Shown: positions 15,895-23,824, numbered from the stretch's first letter. The stretch: 35,485 nt of DNA from UBA4292 sp964648695 (GCA_964648695.1 CAZYLH010000009.1:1-35485); one strand, 5' to 3'. The notes: generated by a model from the letters alone, not told the origin. A program made the numbers and translations.

Positions 15895-16708
15895 ATGAAA
15901 AGGTATGTTGTAGGAGTTGATATAGGTGGAACCACCGTCAAAAATGGGTTGTTTGACGAAAAAGGAAATTTGATTGATAAGTGGGAGATCCGCACGAATA
16001 GTGAAAATGGCGGCGAGAAGATATTGGGGGATGTCGCCGAGGCTATCCGTGGAAAGCTTTCAGATAATAATATTAAGATAGAGGAGCTTCTTGGGGTTGG
16101 TGTTGGCGTGCCGGGGCCGGTTCAGGCGGACGGATATGTTTCTCTTTGCCCCAATCTTGGATGGAAAAATTACCGCCCAAACGAGGTGCTTTCAGAGCTT
16201 TTAGGAGGAGTTTTGGTAAAGGCGGGAAATGACGCCAATGTAGCAGCTCTCGGAGAGGCCTTTAAGGGTGCCGCTGCCGGAGAGGACAACGTGGTGCTGC
16301 TGACACTGGGAACGGGAGTTGGCGGCGGAATCATAGTAAATGGTGAGATCGTGGCAGGTGTAAACGGCGCCGGAGGCGAGCTGGGTCATATTGTGGTAAA
16401 TCCACAGGAAGCAGAGGCCTGTAACTGTGGAAACCACGGATGCTTAGAGCAGTACGCATCCGCAACCGGCGTAGTCAGAGTGGCAAAAAGGCTTTTAAAC
16501 GCTTCTTCTAAGGAGAGCAGATTAAGAGGAGTTTCAAATTTTAGCGCAAAGCGTGTGTTTGATGAGGCAAAGGCGGGGGATAAGCTGGCNNNNNNNNNNN
16601 NNNNNNNNNNNNNNNNNNNNNNNNNNNNNNNNNNNNNNNNNNNNNNNNNNNNNNNNNNNNNNNNNNNNNNNNNNNNNNNNNNNNNNNNNTCAGCAAAAAA
16701 ATGCCTAA
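15895..16708 (+). CDS. ROK-family glucokinase (C-terminal part in assembly gap)
   Basis: Phosphorylates glucose or a related hexose with ATP. About 231 residues are readable before the gap. The ATP phosphate-binding motif is VGVDIGGTTVKNG. The catalytic aspartate lies in AGNDANVAALGE. The ROK zinc site is H165 with cysteines 176, 178 and 183 in CNCGNHGCLEQY. Family length is about 310-320, so some 75 residues are lost. After the gap, reading the other frame gives QQKNA and a TAA at 16706-16708, a plausible end; continuing the pre-gap frame across 100 N gives a Cys/Phe-rich tail unlike any ROK protein. The end coordinate is therefore inferred. The ribosome binding site (AAGGGATGAG) is weak. 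Confidence 0.85.
16590..16689. other. Assembly gap (100 N) inside the ROK kinase gene
   Basis: A run of exactly 100 N. It hides the last quarter of the ROK kinase, an estimated 200-250 nt; the frame appears to change across it. Confidence 0.95.
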
Positions 16709-16757
16709 TAAAAGGAGAAAATACAAATTTCCTATACATTTTTTTGGAAATATGTGA

Positions 16758-16763
16758 TATAGT
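16758..16763 (+). promoter_or_regulatory. Possible -10 box upstream of the acidic-tailed protein
   Basis: TATAGT lies 53 nt before the ATG at 16817, preceded by TGTGA. No good -35 is seen at 16-18 nt, so this is a weak call. Confidence 0.3.
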
Positions 16764-16816
16764 ATCCTCCGTGAGGAGAACATCTCCTTGGAATTTTATC
16801 TAGGAAGGTTAGATTC

Positions 16817-17170
16817 ATGAGTCAAAAAAAAGTAGATGAGTATAAGGATTATAAGAAAAACAGGAAGAAGAACATAGGGCGCGAAAAGGTAAAGGATATG
16901 GCCGGTAATCTTGTCACATGGGTGGTAGCAGCCCTGCTTTTGATTGCTGTAATTGTGGGAATCGGAGCGGGTTTATATGACAGCTATCAGGTATATGTGG
17001 ATTCAAGACCGGATTACAGCAGCACGACCTATATCTTAAGCGACCTGACAGGAGTGCTGGAGGATACTGAGGAGGAAGAGACCGAAGAAGATACCGAGGA
17101 GGAAACAGACGAAGCTTCTGAGGAGACAGAGGAAGAAACAGAGGAGACCTCTGAGGAGACCGACGAGTAG
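16817..17170 (+). CDS. Small single-pass membrane protein with a Glu/Thr-rich acidic tail
   Basis: The product is 117 residues. The start follows AGGAAGG. Residues 1-29 are strongly basic (Lys/Arg), residues about 32-53 form one membrane helix (VTWVVAALLLIAVIVGIGAGLY), a 25-residue linker follows, and the last 37 or so residues are almost only Glu, Thr, Asp and Ser in short EETE/EETS units. By the positive-inside rule the acidic tail is outside the membrane. The tail's DNA is a degenerate purine-rich repeat. I do not recognise a family. A strong terminator follows 21 nt after the stop. Confidence 0.75.
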   Translation: MSQKKVDEYKDYKKNRKKNIGREKVKDMAGNLVTWVVAALLLIAVIVGIGAGLYDSYQVYVDSRPDYSSTTYILSDLTGVLEDTEEEETEEDTEEETDEASEETEEETEETSEETDE

Positions 17171-17191
17171 GATATTTTAGAGCAGATAGGG

Positions 17192-17233
17192 CCCCATTTC
17201 TTTTTACATGAAAAAAGGAATGGGGTTTCTTTT
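17192..17233 (+). terminator. Strong intrinsic terminator
   Basis: A 14-bp stem (17192-17205 with 17212-17225, one G-U wobble) around a 6-nt loop is followed by TTTCTTTT (17226-17233). It ends only 20 nt before the next gene's start codon. Confidence 0.9.
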
Positions 17234-17253
17234 AAAAGCAAAAAGGAGGAGGC

Positions 17254-18918
17254 ATGATGGAAAAAGTTGAGCATAAGGTTTGGGTGATAGGGCATAAAAA
17301 TCCGGATACAGATTCAATTTGCTCTGCCATCGCCTACGCTAATTTAAAGTGTAAGCTTGAGGGGAATCGCTTTGAGGCAAAGCGGGCGGGAAAGATCAAC
17401 CAGGAAACAGCATTTGTTTTAAAGTATTTTAATGTGGAGGAGCCAGAGCTGGTTTTTGACGTCGGAACTCAGGTAAAGGACGTGGAGTTTCGCCGGATGG
17501 ATGGAATAGCAGTGAATATCTCCCTAAAGAGAGCCTGGGAGATTATGAAGGACAACGCGGTTGTGACCTTGCCGGTTGTGGAAAACAAGCGCCTTGTGGG
17601 AATCATCACTATCACAGATATAACTAATTCCGATATGGATGTATATGACAACCGGATTGTCTCCCGTGCCTCCACTCCCGTAAAAAATCTGGTGGATACC
17701 TTAGAAGGAGAGCTACTGGTAGGGGATGAAAAGACGCTTATCACCGAGGGAAAAGTCCTTATCGCGGCTGCAAACCCAGATCTTATGGAAAATTACATAG
17801 AGCCGTATGACATGGTGATACTGGGAAACCGATACGAATCTCAGCTATGCGCCATCGAGATGAATGCCGGGGTGCTCGTTGTCTGTGACGGAGCGCCGGT
17901 TTCTTTGACAATCAAGAAGCTTGCGATGGAGCGTGGGTGCACGATAATCAGCACCAAGCATGACACATATACAGTGGCGAGGCTTATCAACCAGAGTATG
18001 CCGGTGGGGTATTTTATGACAAAGGACAAGATGGTAACCTTTCACATGGATGATCTCATAGAGGAGATCTCAGAGACCATGGCAAGGCTTCGCCACAGAT
18101 ATTTTCCGGTACTGGATTCGCAAGGCTTTTATCAGGGCATGATCTCCAGAAGAAATTTGATGGGAATGAGGCAAAAGCAGATCATTCTGGTGGATCACAA
18201 TGAGAGAGCTCAGGCTGCGGACGGAGTGGAGCATGCTGAGATTTTAGAGATAATCGACCACCACAGACTGGGTACTATCCAGACCATGTCCCCAATTTTC
18301 TTTAGGAATCAGCCTGTGGGATGCACAGCGACCATCATCTACCAGATGTATGAGGAGGAGAGGGTGGAGATCGACAAAAAGACGGCAGGTCTTTTGTGCA
18401 GTGCTATCATTTCGGATACGCTTCTCTTTCGCTCTCCCACATGCACGGAGGTGGATAAGGCGGCGGCGGCAAAGCTGGCAGAGATTGCGGGAATTGATTT
18501 AGAAAGCTATGCCAGAGAGATGTTTACCGCAAGCAGCAATTTTGCAAATAAGACCGCGGAGCAGATCTTTCGTCAGGATTTTAAGGAGTTTAGCATGAGT
18601 GAGTTCCGGGTGGGGATCGGTCAGATAAGCTCCATGAATAAGGCTGAGCTTGACAGTATGAAGGACATGCTGAAAGAATACCTGCCGCAGGCTATGAAAA
18701 AGTACAAGATGCAATATGTATTTTTCATGCTGACCAGCATTATAGATGAGAGCTCGGATGTGCTCTTTATAGGTGACGAGGTAAAGGCGATTATGGAAAC
18801 GGCATTTAGAAAAAGCCCGAAAAACGGGGAGTTGACCATCCCGGGAATGGTTTCCAGAAAGAAGCAGATGGTGCCTGCGCTTACAAGAGCGCTACAGGAG
18901 CTGCACGAACATAATTAA
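17254..18918 (+). CDS. CBS/DRTGG-containing manganese-dependent (family II) inorganic pyrophosphatase
   Basis: Hydrolyses pyrophosphate to phosphate, with activity controlled by adenine nucleotides bound to the CBS module (family knowledge). The product is 554 residues, the expected size for the regulated form. The order is a DHH catalytic start (VIGHKNPDTDSICSAIAYA), first CBS (to about 125), DRTGG domain (about 140-245), second CBS, the DHH motif (EIIDHHRLG) and a DHHA2 domain ending with the substrate-binding SRKKQ. AAGGAGG lies 4 nt before ATG 17254 and 7 nt before a second ATG at 17257; either may be used. No promoter fits between the terminator at 17192-17233 and this gene. Confidence 0.94.
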   Translation: MMEKVEHKVWVIGHKNPDTDSICSAIAYANLKCKLEGNRFEAKRAGKINQETAFVLKYFNVEEPELVFDVGTQVKDVEFRRMDGIAVNISLKRAWEIMKDNAVVTLPVVENKRLVGIITITDITNSDMDVYDNRIVSRASTPVKNLVDTLEGELLVGDEKTLITEGKVLIAAANPDLMENYIEPYDMVILGNRYESQLCAIEMNAGVLVVCDGAPVSLTIKKLAMERGCTIISTKHDTYTVARLINQSMPVGYFMTKDKMVTFHMDDLIEEISETMARLRHRYFPVLDSQGFYQGMISRRNLMGMRQKQIILVDHNERAQAADGVEHAEILEIIDHHRLGTIQTMSPIFFRNQPVGCTATIIYQMYEEERVEIDKKTAGLLCSAIISDTLLFRSPTCTEVDKAAAAKLAEIAGIDLESYAREMFTASSNFANKTAEQIFRQDFKEFSMSEFRVGIGQISSMNKAELDSMKDMLKEYLPQAMKKYKMQYVFFMLTSIIDESSDVLFIGDEVKAIMETAFRKSPKNGELTIPGMVSRKKQMVPALTRALQELHEHN

Positions 18919-18934
18919 TTGAAGGGAGAAAACT

Positions 18935-19501
18935 ATGGGAAAACAAGTTTGGAAGCCTGGAAATATGCTTTATCCGGTGCCTGCGGTTATGGTGACCACA
19001 GCGGATAAAGAGGGAAGAGATAACATTATTACACTGGCATGGGCGGGGACGATTTGCTCGGCTCCTGTTATGGTGTCCATCTCCGTGAGAAAGGAGCGTT
19101 TTAGTCACCACATGCTCCTTGAGACGGGGGAATTTGTCATCAACCTGGTGACGGAGGAGCTTACAAGAGCGTGTGATCTTTGCGGTGTAAAATCCGGCAG
19201 GGACGAAGACAAGTTCGCGCTTGCAGGCCTTGGGCGGGAAAAGTCAAAAAAAGTGGCACCGCCCCTGATAGCAGAAAGTCCGCTCGGGCTTGAATGTAAG
19301 GTAAAGCAGGTGTTGGAGCTTGGAAGCCATGATATGTTTATCGCAGAGGTGGTTGCCGTTGATGTGGATGAGCGCTATTTGGATGAAGCTGGAAAGCTCC
19401 ATCTAAATGACGCGGGGCTTATGGCATATTCGCACGGGGCATACTTTGGACTGGGTAAGCAGCTTGGAACCTTTGGATACAGTGTGAGAAAAAAGATATA
19501 G
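18935..19501 (+). CDS. Flavin reductase family (flavoredoxin-like) FMN-binding protein
   Basis: The product is 188 residues with a split-barrel fold signature: NMLYPVPAVMVTTAD at the start, NIITLAWAGTICSAPVMVSISV for FMN binding, then ETGEFVINL. Members reduce flavins with NAD(P)H or carry FMN as electron carriers; the partner is unknown here. Cysteines in TRACDLCGVKSG are typical of this group in anaerobes. GAAGGGAG precedes the ATG, 16 nt after the pyrophosphatase gene, so the two are probably co-transcribed. Confidence 0.88.
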   Translation: MGKQVWKPGNMLYPVPAVMVTTADKEGRDNIITLAWAGTICSAPVMVSISVRKERFSHHMLLETGEFVINLVTEELTRACDLCGVKSGRDEDKFALAGLGREKSKKVAPPLIAESPLGLECKVKQVLELGSHDMFIAEVVAVDVDERYLDEAGKLHLNDAGLMAYSHGAYFGLGKQLGTFGYSVRKKI

Positions 19502-19540
19502 TGCTTCTTTGGGAAGGGGGTTTACAAGAAGGAGGAAAAA

Positions 19541-20044
19541 ATGAATGTTACGCTTATAGGGATGCCCGGAAGCGGAAAGAGCGTGGTTGGAGTACTGCTC
19601 GCAAAGAAGATGAATCTGCATTTTGTCGACGGAGACCTTGAGATCCAGAGAAGGCAGGGGAAGCTTTTAAAGGACATTATAAAAGAAAAAGGAATGGAAG
19701 AGTTTAGACGTATAGAAAATGAGGTAAACTGCTCACTTGACAAGGAGAATGCCGTGTTTGCACCGGGAGGCAGTATAATTTACTGCCCGGAGGCGATGGA
19801 GCATTATAAGAGCATGGGACCGGTTGTGTATCTTAAGCTTAGTTTAGAGGAGCTAAAAAAGCGGCTTGGCAATCTCACGGAGAGAGGCGTGGTTTTTCAG
19901 GAGGGGATGAGCCTTAAAGACCTCTACGAGGAGAGAGTTCCGTTATACGAGCAGTATGCGGATTTGACGGTGGATGAGGAGCACTTAGACGTGGGAAACA
20001 CCATGGAGGCGGTTTGTCACAAACTGGCACTTTACAAAAGGTAA
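19541..20044 (+). CDS. aroK: Shikimate kinase
   Basis: Phosphorylates shikimate at the 3-OH with ATP, the fifth step of chorismate synthesis. The product is 167 residues, a normal length. It has a Walker A motif GMPGSGKS (residues 7-14), the substrate aspartate in FVDGDLEIQ, FRRIENE with the substrate-binding arginine, and APGGSIIY. The lid segment (LTERGVVF) is less canonical, so a related small-molecule kinase is possible. AAGGAGG lies upstream of the ATG. No other shikimate-pathway gene is nearby, so it stands apart from an aro operon. Confidence 0.82.
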   Translation: MNVTLIGMPGSGKSVVGVLLAKKMNLHFVDGDLEIQRRQGKLLKDIIKEKGMEEFRRIENEVNCSLDKENAVFAPGGSIIYCPEAMEHYKSMGPVVYLKLSLEELKKRLGNLTERGVVFQEGMSLKDLYEERVPLYEQYADLTVDEEHLDVGNTMEAVCHKLALYKR

Positions 20045-20058
20045 AAATCTGATATAAT
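20031..20058 (+). promoter_or_regulatory. murA-metK promoter
   Basis: TTTACA (20031-20036), a 16-bp spacer and TATAAT (20053-20058). The -35 box lies in the last codons of aroK, and the leader to murA is about 70 nt. Confidence 0.7.
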
Positions 20059-20134
20059 ACTCTGATAGTGCGGCAGATTTTGTGTTTTTTAAGCCGGAAA
20101 GCAACAAAAAAGCGTACAAGGCGCGAGGTGAAAG

Positions 20135-21427
20135 ATGGAGCAATATATTATGAAGGGCGGCGTGCCGCTTTCAGGAGAGGTGACAGTGGCAGGAGCCAAG
20201 AATGCTGCGCTGGGAATTCTTGCAGCCGCAATAATGCCTAATGAGCCCGTAATAATTGACAATGTTCCCCATGTTCAGGATATAGAAAGCCTGATGGAGG
20301 CGATCACACAGATCGGCGCGATCGTGGAGCGCCGCGGCGGGGGACAGGTATTGATAAACGGCGCAACCATCCGAAAAACCCTGGTGGATAGTGACGCCAT
20401 TAGAAAAATCCGCGGAAGCTATTATCTGGTGGGCGCCCTTTTAGGAAAATATCACCATGCCGAGGTAACACTTCCCGGCGGCTGTAATATCGGCAGCAGG
20501 CCCATCGACCAGCATATCAAGGGCTTTCGTGCCTTGGGTGCGGACGTTAAGATAAAAAATGGCATGATCATCGCCCATTGCGCAAGGCTGATCGGCACTC
20601 ATATCTATATGGATATGGTTTCTGTGGGTGCCACACTAAATGTGATGCTGGCGGCGTCTATGGCTGAGGGGAAGACTATCATAGAAAACGCTGCCAAGGA
20701 GCCCCATGTGGTGGACGTGGCAAACATGTTAAACTCGATGGGCGCAAACATTAAGGGGGCGGGAACGGATGTGATCCGTATTCAAGGAGTTCCCGCACTG
20801 CATAAATGCGAATATTCCATCATCCCGGATCAGATAGAGGCAGGAACCTTTATGATGGCAGCTGCCGCAACAAGGGGTGATGTTACCGTAAAAAATGTGA
20901 TTCCAAGGCATTTGGAGTCCATTAGCTCTAAGCTTCGCGAGGTTGGCTGTGAGATCGTGGAGGATGACGACGCGGTGCGTGTGATTGGATGTAATCATAT
21001 GCGGGCAACGCATGTAAAGACGCTTCCATACCCGGGGTTTCCCACGGATATGCAGCCGCAGATGACGGCGGTTTTGGCGCTTGCGAAAGGAACCAGCGTT
21101 GTGACGGAGAGCATTTTTGAAAGCCGCTATAAATATGTGGATGAGCTTATAAGAATGGGTGCAAACATTAAGGTAGAGGGAAACGTGGCGATAATAGACG
21201 GAGTTCCCTTTATGACGGGCGCGCGCGTTCTCGCGACGGATCTGCGTGCCGGTGCAGCGATGGTTATCGCAGGGCTGGCGGCAGAGGGCTATACCATTGT
21301 CGATGAGATTTCACATATTGAGAGGGGTTATGAGCGCCTCGTAGAAAAATTGTCCGGCCTTGGCGCAAATATCACTCGGGCAGAGACCGAGAGAGATCTT
21401 CAGAAATTCAGAATGAAGGTCGGATGA
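20135..21427 (+). CDS. murA: UDP-N-acetylglucosamine 1-carboxyvinyltransferase
   Basis: Transfers enolpyruvate from PEP to UDP-GlcNAc, the first committed step of peptidoglycan synthesis. The product is 430 residues, full length. Key residues visible are K22 in AGAKNAALG and the catalytic cysteine C117 in LPGGCNIGSRPIDQH, which is the position targeted by fosfomycin; Cys rather than Asp implies a susceptible active site in principle. GAGGTG lies upstream of the ATG. Firmicutes often carry two murA copies; this may be either. It is followed after 13 nt by metK. Confidence 0.96.
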   Translation: MEQYIMKGGVPLSGEVTVAGAKNAALGILAAAIMPNEPVIIDNVPHVQDIESLMEAITQIGAIVERRGGGQVLINGATIRKTLVDSDAIRKIRGSYYLVGALLGKYHHAEVTLPGGCNIGSRPIDQHIKGFRALGADVKIKNGMIIAHCARLIGTHIYMDMVSVGATLNVMLAASMAEGKTIIENAAKEPHVVDVANMLNSMGANIKGAGTDVIRIQGVPALHKCEYSIIPDQIEAGTFMMAAAATRGDVTVKNVIPRHLESISSKLREVGCEIVEDDDAVRVIGCNHMRATHVKTLPYPGFPTDMQPQMTAVLALAKGTSVVTESIFESRYKYVDELIRMGANIKVEGNVAIIDGVPFMTGARVLATDLRAGAAMVIAGLAAEGYTIVDEISHIERGYERLVEKLSGLGANITRAETERDLQKFRMKVG

Positions 21428-21440
21428 GGAGGAAGAGAAA

Positions 21441-22640
21441 TTGGAGAAGCGTTTGTTTACGTCAGAATCCGTGACAGAAGGACATCCGGATAAGATATGC
21501 GACCAGATTTCAGACGCTATCTTGGACGCGCTGCTTAAAGAGGATCCCATGAGCCGTGTGGCCTGCGAAACCTGCTGTACAACGGGGCTGGTTTTGGTGA
21601 TGGGAGAGATTACCACAAATGCATATGTAGATATTCAGAAGCTTGTGCGCGATACCGTGGCAGACATTGGCTACACCAGAGCTAAGTTTGGCTTTGACGC
21701 GGAGACCTGTGGCGTTATTGTGGCTATCGACGAACAGTCAAAGGACATAGCTATGGGTGTGGATGAGTGCCTTGAGGCCAAGACAGAACAGGGCATGGAC
21801 GAAGAACAGCTTGACGCCATTGGAGCTGGAGATCAGGGTATGATGTTTGGCTTTGCCACAAATGAGACGGAAGAGTATATGCCATACCCCATCTATCTTG
21901 CGCAAAAGCTGGCAAAACGTCTGACAGATGTGCGGAAAAATGGAACGCTTTCGTATTTGCGTCCCGATGGCAAGACACAGGTGACGGTGGAATATGACGA
22001 AAACGGAAAGCCAGAAAGACTGGACGCGGTTGTGCTCTCCACTCAGCACGACGAGTCGGTGAGCCAGGAGCAGATCCACGCGGACATAAAAAAATATGTG
22101 TTTGATGAGATTTTGCCATCCAATATGGTGGATGATGATACAAAGTTCTTTGTCAATCCCACGGGACGCTTTGTGATCGGCGGACCCCACGGGGACAGCG
22201 GACTTACCGGCAGAAAGATTATTGTTGACACCTACGGCGGTTATGCCCGTCACGGTGGCGGCGCATTTTCCGGCAAAGACCCGACAAAGGTTGATCGCTC
22301 CGCAGCTTATGCAGCCAGGTATGTGGCAAAGAATATTGTGGCGGCGGGGCTGGCGGATCAGTGTGAGATCCAGCTCTCCTACGCCATTGGTGTGGCAAGG
22401 CCAACTTCCATCATGGTGGATACGTTTGGGACAGGAAAGCTTTCGGAAAAACACCTAGTAGAGATGATAAGGGAGAATTTCGATCTGCGACCCGCCGGGA
22501 TAATCCGGATGCTGGATTTGAGGCGACCCATCTATAAGCAGACGGCAGCCTACGGACATTTTGGCAGAAGCGACCTGGCTTTGCCTTGGGAGCGACTGGA
22601 CAAAGTGGAAGATCTAAAAAAGTGGGCAAAAATGGCATAA
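21441..22640 (+). CDS. metK: S-adenosylmethionine synthetase (TTG start)
   Basis: Makes S-adenosylmethionine from methionine and ATP. The product is 399 residues. The N-terminus (LFTSESVTEGHPDKICDQIS) is at the conserved place only if TTG 21441 is used; AGGAGG at 21427-21432 lies 8 nt upstream, which settles the start. Other hallmarks are GAGDQGMMFGFA, the glycine-rich DSGLTGRKIIVDTYGG and the GGGAFSGKDPTKVDRSAAY loop. It is co-transcribed with murA. No SAM riboswitch precedes it, since the spacer is only 13 nt. Confidence 0.97.
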   Translation: MEKRLFTSESVTEGHPDKICDQISDAILDALLKEDPMSRVACETCCTTGLVLVMGEITTNAYVDIQKLVRDTVADIGYTRAKFGFDAETCGVIVAIDEQSKDIAMGVDECLEAKTEQGMDEEQLDAIGAGDQGMMFGFATNETEEYMPYPIYLAQKLAKRLTDVRKNGTLSYLRPDGKTQVTVEYDENGKPERLDAVVLSTQHDESVSQEQIHADIKKYVFDEILPSNMVDDDTKFFVNPTGRFVIGGPHGDSGLTGRKIIVDTYGGYARHGGGAFSGKDPTKVDRSAAYAARYVAKNIVAAGLADQCEIQLSYAIGVARPTSIMVDTFGTGKLSEKHLVEMIRENFDLRPAGIIRMLDLRRPIYKQTAAYGHFGRSDLALPWERLDKVEDLKKWAKMA

Positions 22641-22655
22641 TTGTCAGGAAATACC

Positions 22656-22684
22656 TTGACAAAACAGGCATGAGCCTTTATAAA
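22656..22684 (+). promoter_or_regulatory. hup promoter
   Basis: TTGACA (22656-22661), a 17-bp spacer and TATAAA (22679-22684) are close to the sigma-A consensus. Transcription would start about 22691, at the base of the hairpin that follows, giving a leader of about 90 nt. Confidence 0.8.
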
Positions 22685-22692
22685 TTATAAGG

Positions 22693-22718
22693 GTTCTTTG
22701 TCAGAAATGACAAAGAAC
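22693..22718 (+). promoter_or_regulatory. 5'-terminal hairpin with GAAA tetraloop in the hup leader
   Basis: GTTCTTTGTCA (22693-22703) and TGACAAAGAAC (22708-22718) pair perfectly over 11 bp around GAAA, a GNRA tetraloop. No U-run follows, so it is not a terminator. It would sit at the extreme 5' end of the hup mRNA, where such structures can protect against decay; as DNA it is also a palindrome just after the -10 box and could be an operator. Confidence 0.6.
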
Positions 22719-22747
22719 AGTTATATTATCTGTAGGGAGCGACCGGT

Positions 22748-22768
22748 ATGGTGCGCAAATCCCGGTGA
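22748..22768 (+). other. Possible six-codon leader ORF upstream of hup
   Basis: ATG GTG CGC AAA TCC CGG TGA encodes MVRKSR. AGGGAG lies about 8 nt upstream, and ACCGG (22742-22746) can pair with CCGGT (22762-22766) across the ORF. The stop is 15 nt before the hup start. This may be chance. Confidence 0.2.
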
Positions 22769-22783
22769 ATTGGAGGATATTAT

Positions 22784-23068
22784 ATGTTGAAAAAGGCAGA
22801 ATTGACAGAAGCTGTAGTAGCAAAGAGCGGCGTTACAATCACAAAGGCAGACGCTCAGAAGATGGTAGACGCAGTGATCGGCGTTGTAGTTGACGAGCTG
22901 AATGCTGGAAACAAGGTTACATTAAACGGCCTTGGCATTCTGGAGGTTGTTGACAAGCCTGCTCGCATGGCTCGCAATCCCAGAACAGGGGAGCAGATTC
23001 AGGTTGCGGCATCCAAGGTTGCAAAGTTTAAGCCTGCAAAGGCGCTTAAGGATGCGTTAAACGCTTAA
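22784..23068 (+). CDS. hup: HU family DNA-binding protein
   Basis: A histone-like nucleoid protein that bends DNA as a dimer. The product is 94 residues, the usual size. The N-terminal helices (KKAELTEAVVAKSG) and the beta-arm with RNPRTGEQIQV, including the DNA-intercalating proline in NP, are intact. TTGGAGG precedes the ATG. The leader is unusual (see the hairpin entry). The stop shares one base with the rqcP start, so the two are translationally coupled. Confidence 0.97.
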   Translation: MLKKAELTEAVVAKSGVTITKADAQKMVDAVIGVVVDELNAGNKVTLNGLGILEVVDKPARMARNPRTGEQIQVAASKVAKFKPAKALKDALNA

Positions 23069-23310
23069 TGAGACTGGATAAATTTCTAAAGGTTTCCAGG
23101 CTGATCAAGCGCAGAACCGTCGCCAATGAGGCTTGCGACGCGGGACGCGTTATGTTAAACGGAAATATTGCGAAGGCAAGCACGAATGTGAAAGCCGGAG
23201 ACATTATCGAGATCGGATTTGGAACGAAGAGTGTAAAGGTGGAGGTCCTTGACGTGCGGGAAACGGTGCGCAAGGAACAAGCTGAGGATTTGTACAGATA
23301 TGTACAGTAA
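23068..23310 (+). CDS. rqcP: S4-domain RNA-binding protein RqcP (YabO/Hsp15 family)
   Basis: The product is 80 residues, nearly all an S4 RNA-binding fold (MRLDKFLKVSRLIKRRTVA, then AGRVMLNGNIAKAS). In Bacillus, RqcP binds stalled 50S subunits and helps RqcH add alanine tails during ribosome-associated quality control; the same role is inferred here. The start overlaps the hup stop by one base (TAATG). In most spore-forming relatives yabP and yabQ follow; here a terminator follows instead. Confidence 0.92.
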   Translation: MRLDKFLKVSRLIKRRTVANEACDAGRVMLNGNIAKASTNVKAGDIIEIGFGTKSVKVEVLDVRETVRKEQAEDLYRYVQ

Positions 23311-23315
23311 TTGCG

Positions 23316-23347
23316 GAGCAGAGCCTAAAACGGTTCTGCTCTTTTCT
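23316..23347 (+). terminator. hup-rqcP terminator
   Basis: A 10-bp stem (GAGCAGAGCC 23316-23325, GGTTCTGCTC 23332-23341, one G-U pair) with loop TAAAAC is followed by TTTTCTT. Confidence 0.9.
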
Positions 23348-23417
23348 TGATTTTCCACAAAAAAGCCGGATATCCGTGATAAATTGTGAGAATTTTGATA
23401 AAAACTGTCAAAAAGCA

Positions 23418-23446
23418 TTGAAATATGAAAAAAAATAAGATATGAT
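23418..23446 (+). promoter_or_regulatory. Promoter for the DivIC-like gene
   Basis: TTGAAA (23418-23423), a 17-bp A-rich spacer and TATGAT (23441-23446), 47 nt before the start codon. Confidence 0.65.
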
Positions 23447-23493
23447 GGGAGAAATATCCGCTTTAGACAAGGCGATAATTTTGAGGGGACCAT

Positions 23494-23799
23494 ATGGCAT
23501 CAAAGAGAGAACGGCAGGTATACAGAAAATCTAATATTTTCGGCGTGATAGTTGTGGCTATCGTTTGCGTGGGTATATGCGTGGCCACGTTTTTAGACGG
23601 AAAAGAGGTCGCCGCTCAAAATGCTGAGTACAGCTCGATAGAGGCAGAGCTAGAGAGCCAAATTGAGGAAGAGAGTATTCGGGCGGAGGAGATAGAGGAA
23701 TATAGCCGCTATATTCTCACGGACGAATTTGCGCAGCAGGTTGCCAGAGAGAAGTTTGGCCTTGTAAGCGAGGACGAGGTCGTGCTAAAGGCAGAGTAG
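23494..23799 (+). CDS. Septum formation initiator (DivIC/FtsB-like) protein
   Basis: The product is 101 residues: a basic N-terminus, one membrane helix (about residues 17-32, GVIVVAIVCVGICVATF), an extracytoplasmic coiled coil (about 40-70, glutamate rich) and the DivIC C-terminal motif with YILTDEFAQQVAREKFGLV. Members bridge FtsL and FtsQ/DivIB in the divisome and help activate septal wall synthesis. GAGGGG lies upstream of the ATG. In the standard Firmicute order this gene follows yabQ; here it follows rqcP and is flanked by its own promoter and terminator. Confidence 0.9.
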   Translation: MASKRERQVYRKSNIFGVIVVAIVCVGICVATFLDGKEVAAQNAEYSSIEAELESQIEEESIRAEEIEEYSRYILTDEFAQQVAREKFGLVSEDEVVLKAE

Positions 23800-23824
23800 G
23801 AAACAGGTTAAATATGGATTTATC

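Noticed and set aside
16690..16803. Continuation of the ROK kinase in the pre-gap frame to 16803
   Set aside because: The residues (Cys/Phe/Ile-rich) do not resemble a ROK C-terminus and run through the promoter region of the next gene.
17044..17170. Tandem DNA repeat or CRISPR-like array
   Set aside because: The periodicity comes from Glu/Thr codons in a coding sequence; units are degenerate and there are no spacers.
21738..22454. Long open frame (238 codons) on the minus strand within metK
   Set aside because: A shadow of metK: no ribosome binding site, no recognisable motif, odd composition rich in His and Cys.
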